The translations under genes were made by a program, and so were the position numbers. 64,000 nt of DNA from the NCBI RefSeq assembly GCF_900091575.1, contig NZ_FMCR01000008.1, forward strand, positions 248,001 to 312,000. Direction: 5' to 3'. Every line of letters starts with the position of its first letter. Within the stretch, counting starts at the first letter, position 1. A model generated the notes under the pieces. The model saw nothing but the letters and a program-made list of their open reading frames with translations. It was not told where the DNA came from and did not search any database. The stretch comes from Micromonospora saelicesensis (GTDB taxonomy: Bacteria > Actinomycetota > Actinomycetes > Mycobacteriales > Micromonosporaceae). This document shows positions 59,628 through 64,000 of this stretch, one piece after another.

Positions 59628-60503
59628 ATGACCCGGGCCCCGGCTAATCTTCTGGCCGTCCGAAGCCTGCTCCTCACTCACCTCGACAACGCCCCCGGGC
59701 CAGACGACCTGGACCCGGGCGAGGTCGGCATCGTCGGCGACTCGGCCCACCGGGGCGGCTACCACTGCGGATCGGACCGGGTCGTCACCAACGACTACTC
59801 CGTGGTCGAGTCGCCCCGCGACCGGGCCGGGCTGACCCTCGACGCGGCGGCGCTGGACGTCGGCCAGTTCAATGTCCGCTCCGGTGGCCGTACGAACACG
59901 CTGCCCAGCTTCTCGGTCTGGTGCGTCGCCCAGTGCGCCGCGAACGCGGCCGACACCCGGGACATCCGGGAGATCATCTACAGCCCCGACGGCACCACGG
60001 TCAGGCGATGGGACCGCCTCGGCAAGCGCACCAGCGGCGACAGCTCCCACCGCTGGCACACCCACTTCAGCTTCTTTCGCGACGCCATCAAGGCGGGCCG
60101 CGACCAGCGGCCCCTGTTCCGCCGCTACCTCAGCTCCATCGGACTCCTGGAGGACGACGACATGACCCCCGAAGAACACAACTGGCTGGCCACCGTCCAC
60201 AAGAACCTCACCGTGCTGGACGGCCGCAACCCGATCGGGCAGATCTACACCCGGATGGCGATGGGTGAGGATGCCACCGTCCCGAACTTCGTCTCGGCGC
60301 ACCCGACGCTGACGTCGCTCGCCGCCCAGGTGAGCGCGTTGCAGGCGGCGCTGACCGCGCTGTCCAACCGGGACTTCACCGATGAGCCGGCGATCGTCCA
60401 GGGCGTCCTGGCCTCGCTGACGCCGGAGAAGATCGCCGCAGCCATCCCGCCCACCATGGCCAAGCAGGTCGCCGACGAGTTGGCCCGCCGGCTGGTCGCC
60501 TGA
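59628..60503 (+). CDS. M15-like zinc peptidase-type protein, unknown role
   Basis: A 291-residue protein whose first 165 residues look like a Hedgehog/D,D-peptidase fold seen in phage and actinobacterial proteins: GYHCG (His46), DYSV (Asp56), ALDVG (Asp77) and HTHFSFF (His144, His146), which together could supply the three zinc ligands and the base. RDIREIIYSPDGTTVRRWDRLGK is typical of this group. The last 125 residues are mainly helical with no known domain. There is no signal peptide. GGAAAGGGGGA precedes ATG. Lone gene with its own terminator; no phage genes are nearby. Confidence 0.7.
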   Translation: MTRAPANLLAVRSLLLTHLDNAPGPDDLDPGEVGIVGDSAHRGGYHCGSDRVVTNDYSVVESPRDRAGLTLDAAALDVGQFNVRSGGRTNTLPSFSVWCVAQCAANAADTRDIREIIYSPDGTTVRRWDRLGKRTSGDSSHRWHTHFSFFRDAIKAGRDQRPLFRRYLSSIGLLEDDDMTPEEHNWLATVHKNLTVLDGRNPIGQIYTRMAMGEDATVPNFVSAHPTLTSLAAQVSALQAALTALSNRDFTDEPAIVQGVLASLTPEKIAAAIPPTMAKQVADELARRLVA

Positions 60504-60505
60504 GC

Positions 60506-60540
60506 GAGGGGCGGCCCGAGGCCGCCGGGCCGTCCCTCTT
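60506..60540 (+). terminator. Terminator hairpin after the M15-like gene
   Basis: GAGGGGCGGCCCG and CGGGCCGTCCCTC pair over 13 bases with one wobble around a seven-base loop, followed by TT, three bases after the stop. Confidence 0.75.
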
Positions 60541-60547
60541 GGCACTT

Positions 60548-60603
60548 CCGCAACGACTGTTGGGCAATAGATATTGCGCAAGAGCCGTTGCGGATGCCAT
60601 TCT
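60548..60603 (+). promoter_or_regulatory. Promoter and nested operator of the ArsR-type regulator
   Basis: GCAATA-GA-TATTGC (60564-60577) is a perfect palindrome, nested within CCGCAACG (60548-60555) and CGTTGCGG (60586-60593). TTGCGC (60574-60579) and CATTCT (60598-60603) are 18 bases apart and make a candidate promoter, with the -10 box six bases before the ATG. The palindrome covers the -35 box, so a bound repressor would block it. Confidence 0.65.
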
Positions 60604-60609
60604 GTCCGC

Positions 60610-61185
60610 ATGGACAGCTCCGACGTACGCCAGATCACCGACTCCCGGGTGCTGGCCGCCATGTCCCACCCGCTGCGCCGCCGGCTGATGGACGTGTTCA
60701 AGGTCCACGGGCCCTCCACCGTCGGGCTGCTCGCCGAGCGCACCGACCAGGCCCCCGCGAACGTCAGCCACCACCTCAAGGTCCTCGCCGCCGCCGACCT
60801 GGTCACCGAGGCTCCCGAGCTGGCCCGGGACCGGCGTGAGCGGTGGTGGCGTCTGGTCACCCGAGGGCTGCGCTGGTCCAACGCCGACTTCGACGCCGAC
60901 CCGGCCTCCCGAGCGGTCGCCGACGCCGCCACCTCGCTCAACCTGGACCGGCACGTCGCCCTGGCCCGGGCCTGGCACGCCGCCGATGAGGCCGAGCAGG
61001 CATCCTGGCACGACGCCGCGTTCTCCACGGACCACTGGCTGCGCCTCACGCCCGAGGAACTGGCCGAGCTGAGCCGCGAGATGATCGGCGTCCTCTCGCG
61101 CTGGGCCAACCGGGACCTGCCCGACGACGACGCCGAGCGCCGACCGGTCTTCGTGTTCGTCCACGGCGTGCCGGCGCGACCGTGA
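60610..61185 (+). CDS. ArsR-type winged-helix transcriptional regulator
   Basis: A 191-residue regulator with an HTH_20/ArsR-like domain at the N-terminus: ITDSRVLAAMSHPLRRRLMDVF, GLLAERTDQAPANVSHHLKVLAAADLVTEAPELARDRRERWWRL. The rest (about 100-191) is a helical extension with several Trp that may bind a ligand; metal-site cysteines of classic ArsR are absent. ATG 60610 lies next to a nested palindrome and no ribosome-binding site, suggesting a leaderless, autoregulated transcript. It overlaps the MFS exporter gene by four bases (GTGA), so it most likely controls that exporter. Confidence 0.9.
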   Translation: MDSSDVRQITDSRVLAAMSHPLRRRLMDVFKVHGPSTVGLLAERTDQAPANVSHHLKVLAAADLVTEAPELARDRRERWWRLVTRGLRWSNADFDADPASRAVADAATSLNLDRHVALARAWHAADEAEQASWHDAAFSTDHWLRLTPEELAELSREMIGVLSRWANRDLPDDDAERRPVFVFVHGVPARP

Positions 61186-62462
61186 CCGCCGCCACCCGCA
61201 GCGACCCGACCCCCGTGCGCCAGGCCGGTGGGCTGCTGCGGCACCGGGACTTCCGGCTGCTCTGGACCGGCCAGACGGTCAGCAGCATCGGCAGCAACGT
61301 CACCACTGTCGCGCTTCCGCTGGTCGCGGTCGCCGTCCTGGACGCCGGCACCTTCCAGGTGGCGGTGCTCACCGCCGCGGCCTGGCTGCCCTGGCTGCTG
61401 ATCGGCCTGCCGGCCGGCGCGTGGGTGGACCGGCTGCCCCGCCGGCCCGTGATGGTGGCATGCGACCTGTTCCGCGCCCTGCTCTTCCTCAGCGTGCCGC
61501 TCGCCGCCGCACTCGACCGGCTCACCGTCTGGCACCTGCTCCTGGTGGCGCTCAGCGCCGGCGTCGCCCGGGTCTTTTTCGAAACAGCCGACCAGGTGTA
61601 CCTGCCGGTGCTGCTGCGACCCGAGCAACTGCCGGAGGGCAACGCGAAGCTGCACGCCGCCCAGACCGCGAGCTATGTCGTCGGCCCCGGTGTCGCAGGT
61701 CTGATCGCCCAGCTCATCGGTGCGGTCACCGCTCTGCTGCTGGACGCGATCAGCTTCCTGGTCTCCGCGGTGTGCCTGCTGCGGATCCGCACCGTCGAAC
61801 CGCGCGTTCGCCGAGTGGACCAGTCCCGCTCACTGCGCCGCGACATCGCCGAAGGGCTGCGCTTCGTCATCAGGGACCCGTACCTGCGGGTGCTCACGCT
61901 CTTCGGCGCGGCCAGCAACATCGGGCTGACCGGCTACCAGGCCGTCCTGGTGGTCTTCCTGGTCCGCGAACTGCGTCTCGAGCCGGGCCTGGTGGGTGGG
62001 CTCGTCGGGGTGATGAGCGCCGGCGGGATCATCGGCGCGTTGCTCGCCACCACGGTGGCCCGGCGCTGCGGCACCGCACGGGCGCTGCTGATCGCGGCGG
62101 CGCTCACCGGCCCGCCCGCGCTGCTCATCCCGCTCGCCGCACCCGGCGTCGGGCTGGCCTGGCCAGCCCTCGGCGGCCTGCTGATCGGTCTGGGGGTGGC
62201 CATCGGCAACGTGGTCAAGGGTGCCTTCCGGCAGACCTACACGCCGCACCACCTGCTGGGCCGGGTGACGGTGAGCATGCATCTGCTCAACTACGGCACG
62301 ATCCCGCTGGCGGCCGTGCTGGCCGGTGCCATCGGCGCGCGTTACGGCGTCCAGACGGCAATTGTCGTGATGACCGCCTGGCTGGCGTTCACCCCGTTGA
62401 TTCTGCTGGTAGGGCCGATCCGGAGGCGGCGGGACCTGCCCGCCGCCCCGGCGGCGTCTTGA
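61182..62462 (+). CDS. MFS transporter (EntS/MFS_3-like)
   Basis: A 426-residue major facilitator with twelve hydrophobic segments. RHRDFRLLWTGQTVSSIGSNVTTVALPLVAV is the usual N-terminus of the MFS_3/EntS-like group, followed by the motif A-like loop GAWVDRLPRRPVMV. Residues 140-160 (VFFETADQVYLPVLLRPEQLPEGN) are also typical. Relatives export macrolides, siderophores or other small molecules. GTG overlaps the regulator stop, making a two-gene resistance-type operon. Confidence 0.92.
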   Translation: MTAATRSDPTPVRQAGGLLRHRDFRLLWTGQTVSSIGSNVTTVALPLVAVAVLDAGTFQVAVLTAAAWLPWLLIGLPAGAWVDRLPRRPVMVACDLFRALLFLSVPLAAALDRLTVWHLLLVALSAGVARVFFETADQVYLPVLLRPEQLPEGNAKLHAAQTASYVVGPGVAGLIAQLIGAVTALLLDAISFLVSAVCLLRIRTVEPRVRRVDQSRSLRRDIAEGLRFVIRDPYLRVLTLFGAASNIGLTGYQAVLVVFLVRELRLEPGLVGGLVGVMSAGGIIGALLATTVARRCGTARALLIAAALTGPPALLIPLAAPGVGLAWPALGGLLIGLGVAIGNVVKGAFRQTYTPHHLLGRVTVSMHLLNYGTIPLAAVLAGAIGARYGVQTAIVVMTAWLAFTPLILLVGPIRRRRDLPAAPAAS

Positions 62463-62510
62463 GTGCGCTGCGACGGCGGCCGGAGACCGGCCGCCGTCAC
62501 CGGCACGGAG

Positions 62511-62714
62511 CTACATCGGGCGGACGTTGTCCGCCTGCGGACCCTTCTGCCCCTGGGTCACCTCGAACTCGACCTTCTGGCCCTCGTTGAGCTCCCGGTA
62601 GCCGCTCGAGGCGATGGCGGAGTAGTGGACGAACACGTCCGGCCCTCCACCGTCCTGCTCGATGAAGCCGAAGCCCTTTTCCGAGTTGAACCACTTAACC
62701 GTGCCGGTTGCCAT
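62511..62714 (-). CDS. Cold shock protein, CspA family
   Basis: A 67-residue OB-fold RNA chaperone. GTVKWFNSEKGFGFIEQDGG has RNP1 (KGFGFI), VFVHYSAI is RNP2, and the end QKGPQADNVRPM is usual. ATG 62714 has GGGAGAGA upstream. The leader upstream on this strand (62715-62880) is long enough for cold-inducible structure, but I cannot point to a cold box. It is divergent from the methyltransferase gene and converges with the MFS gene at 49 bases. Confidence 0.96.
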   Translation of the reverse strand: MATGTVKWFNSEKGFGFIEQDGGGPDVFVHYSAIASSGYRELNEGQKVEFEVTQGQKGPQADNVRPM

Positions 62715-62907
62715 GCATCTCTCCCTGTTCAAAGCGGCTGACCCTCGGCCTCTGGCCGATGATCGCCCGTACCTGTTCGACAGTAACGGGCAAAACCCCG
62801 ATCCGCTGGCCGAAGTGCCGTAGGTATTTAACCGAACTCGGGTGAACTCTGCGCGGCGGCATGCGAAACCCGCCCCGACCAACCGCCGCTGGGGCATGCT
62901 TGCGCCG

Positions 62908-63591
62908 ATGAGAGATGCCGCAGCCGACGCGCTGACCGAGCTGGAACGCGAGATCCATGCGCCCGGCGCCGGTCTGGACCGGCTCCGGTTGGTGCCCACC
63001 CCGTTCGTCCCCGAGGTGCGGCTGCACCTGGCCGAGGACGCGATCGTCTGGTGGGCCCGGATGGAGGCCGTCGCCGGACACGCGCTGCCTGCGCCGTACT
63101 GGGCGTCCGCCTGGGCCGGAGGACAGGCCCTGGCCCGCCACCTCCTGGACCACCCGGAGCTGGTCGCCGGCCGCCGGGTGCTCGACCTCGCCGCCGGGTC
63201 CGGGCTGGTGGCCATCGCCGCCGCGCTCGCCGGCGCCGCGGAGGTGATCGCGAACGACATCGACCCGTACGCCGTCGCCGCCGTCAGACTCAACGCGCGG
63301 GCCAACCACGTCGCCGTCGACGCGACCGGGGACGACCTGCTCGACAGCACCGAAGCGAAGGTCGACCTGGTCGTCGCCGGAGACGTCTTCTACGACCGCG
63401 CGATGGCCGACCGGATGCTGCCCTTCCTACAGCGGGCCGCCGCAGCAGGTGCCGACGTGCTGGTCGGCGACCCCGGCCGCGGGCACCTACCGACGGACCG
63501 CCTGACCGTGCTGGCCGCCTACCCGGTGCCCACCACCGAACCGTCGGTCGACTCGTCGCTACGCCACGTGCAGGTGCTTCGTCCCGCCTGA
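62908..63591 (+). CDS. Class I methyltransferase (ETFB lysine methyltransferase-like)
   Basis: A 227-residue methyltransferase. YWASAWAGGQALARHLLDHPELVAGRRVLDLAAGSGLVAIAAALAG includes motif I; VIANDIDPYAVAAVRLNARANHV is motif II; and VDLVVAGDVFYDR is motif IV with the GDVFY pattern of METTL20/METTL21-like protein lysine methyltransferases. The target is unknown. ATG 62908 is chosen; ATG 62896 and the frame opening at 62842 are also possible and no site has a strong ribosome-binding sequence. Confidence 0.85.
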   Translation: MRDAAADALTELEREIHAPGAGLDRLRLVPTPFVPEVRLHLAEDAIVWWARMEAVAGHALPAPYWASAWAGGQALARHLLDHPELVAGRRVLDLAAGSGLVAIAAALAGAAEVIANDIDPYAVAAVRLNARANHVAVDATGDDLLDSTEAKVDLVVAGDVFYDRAMADRMLPFLQRAAAAGADVLVGDPGRGHLPTDRLTVLAAYPVPTTEPSVDSSLRHVQVLRPA

Positions 63592-63679
63592 GGCGGACCC
63601 TGACTCAGGGGCGACCCCGAGGCGGATACCAGGGGTCACTGGGGGCTACGACCCGATGTCCGAAGTGGCGCTACGGCCA

Positions 63680-63685
63680 TAGCGT
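63680..63685 (+). promoter_or_regulatory. Possible -10 box (TAGCGT) of a leaderless DedA transcript
   Basis: TAGCGT then six bases then ATG 63692, with no ribosome-binding site. Same hexamer and spacing as the methyltransferase gene at 31818. Confidence 0.45.
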
Positions 63686-63691
63686 CGACGC

Positions 63692-64000
63692 ATGACGCAA
63701 TGGCTGGCCCAGATCGGAGAACTACCCATTCTGCTGCTGATGGGTGCGCTCGGGCTCGTCATGCTCTTCGACGCCGTACCCCTGCTGGGTGTCCTCATCC
63801 CCGGCGACGTCGCGATCCTCGCCGCCGTCGGCGTCGGCCGCCCGAGCACCGGGCTGGCCACCTTCACCGCGGTGCTGATCGGCTGCCTGGCCGGCTGGTC
63901 GCTGAGCTTCCTGGTCGGCCGTCGCTACTCCGACCGACTGCGCGACAGCCGCGTCGGCGGCTGGATCGGCGAGGCCCGCTGGACAGCGGCCGAAGGAATC
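63692..64000 (+). CDS. DedA family membrane protein, N-terminal part (cut by window end)
   Basis: The first 103 codons of a DedA/VTT protein, open to the window edge. MTQWLAQIGELPILLLMGALGLVMLFDAVPLLGVLIPGD then ILAAVGV and a second segment TFTAVLIGCLAGWSLSFLVGRRYSDRL match the reentrant-helix start of the family, with the IPGD motif and a GRRYSDRL loop parallel to GRRYGSRL in the DedA-PAP2 protein at 52647. Family members flip undecaprenyl phosphate or other lipids. The remaining half, including the conserved Arg region, lies outside. Confidence 0.85.
   Translation, partial: MTQWLAQIGELPILLLMGALGLVMLFDAVPLLGVLIPGDVAILAAVGVGRPSTGLATFTAVLIGCLAGWSLSFLVGRRYSDRLRDSRVGGWIGEARWTAAEGI

Noticed and set aside
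59628..60503. Prophage remnant around the M15-like gene
   Set aside because: No integrase, capsid, tail, holin or attachment site is seen; the flanking genes are ordinary chromosomal ones.
59031..61655. An 874-residue minus-strand open frame across three plus-strand genes
   Set aside because: It crosses the CocE, M15-like and ArsR-type genes and their promoter and terminator; no domain is recognisable.

Overview
The window is very GC-rich, uses GTG and TTG starts freely, contains many 4-base ATGA/GTGA overlaps, and carries a chromosomal gene order typical of Actinobacteria: pyk-tesB, an ANTAR response regulator beside a liv operon, then polA-rpsA-coaE-uvrB. Together with a secreted CBM2 rhamnogalacturonan lyase and dispersed hairpin repeats, this suggests a soil or plant-associated Micromonosporaceae, probably Micromonospora (inference from gene content, not from a search). 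I see no prophage, insertion sequence, CRISPR array or complete mobile element.

Layout. 0-16 kb: FAD oxidoreductase, pyruvate kinase coupled to thioesterase II, a YceI protein, an Rrf2 regulator with a TauE/SafE exporter, a repeat-rich gap, an aromatic amino acid decarboxylase, a two-domain pectin lyase with a LacI-type operator, and an Lrp-regulated sulfur amino acid lyase locus. 15.5-26.2 kb: an HTH/LAGLIDADG protein behind an odd class I tRNA with anticodon CAA, pdtaR, a beta-propeller-like lipoprotein, livKHMGF, and a polar amino acid ABC system (binding protein, permease, ATPase) that sits between livF and a second copy of the livF 3' end. 26-40 kb: polA, a DUF2945/DUF3140 pair, a Uma2 protein, a methyltransferase, rpsA, coaE fused to a GrpB domain, a duplicated-domain membrane protein and uvrB. 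40-53 kb: small regulators and enzymes, a pnuC-nadR NAD salvage operon, a TerC protein behind a yybP-ykoY (manganese) riboswitch, a dipeptide epimerase/NlpC-P60 operon that looks like murein peptide salvage, a tyrosine phosphatase, a YhhN protein, a class A beta-lactamase-like hydrolase and typA. 52.6-64 kb: a DedA-PAP2 fusion, a lytic transglycosylase lipoprotein, an MMPL transporter divergent from a MarR regulator, a CocE hydrolase, an M15-like zinc peptidase, an ArsR-type regulator with an MFS exporter, a cold shock protein, a methyltransferase and a DedA gene cut by the window end.

The most unusual structures are (1) a dispersed family of about 80-bp nested hairpins with CAAGATC/GATCTTG ends, three copies at 7.3-7.6 kb and one at 34.05 kb; two of the four run directly into arrays of the heptamer GGGGCGC with G-quadruplex spacing; (2) the 51-bp livF 3'-end duplication flanking the polar amino acid transporter; (3) the class I tRNA with a leucine CAA anticodon followed by a LAGLIDADG-type gene; and (4) a DedA protein fused to a PAP2-like domain that appears to lack its catalytic histidines. 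All functional statements rest on recognising motifs and family features by eye; no database search was run.
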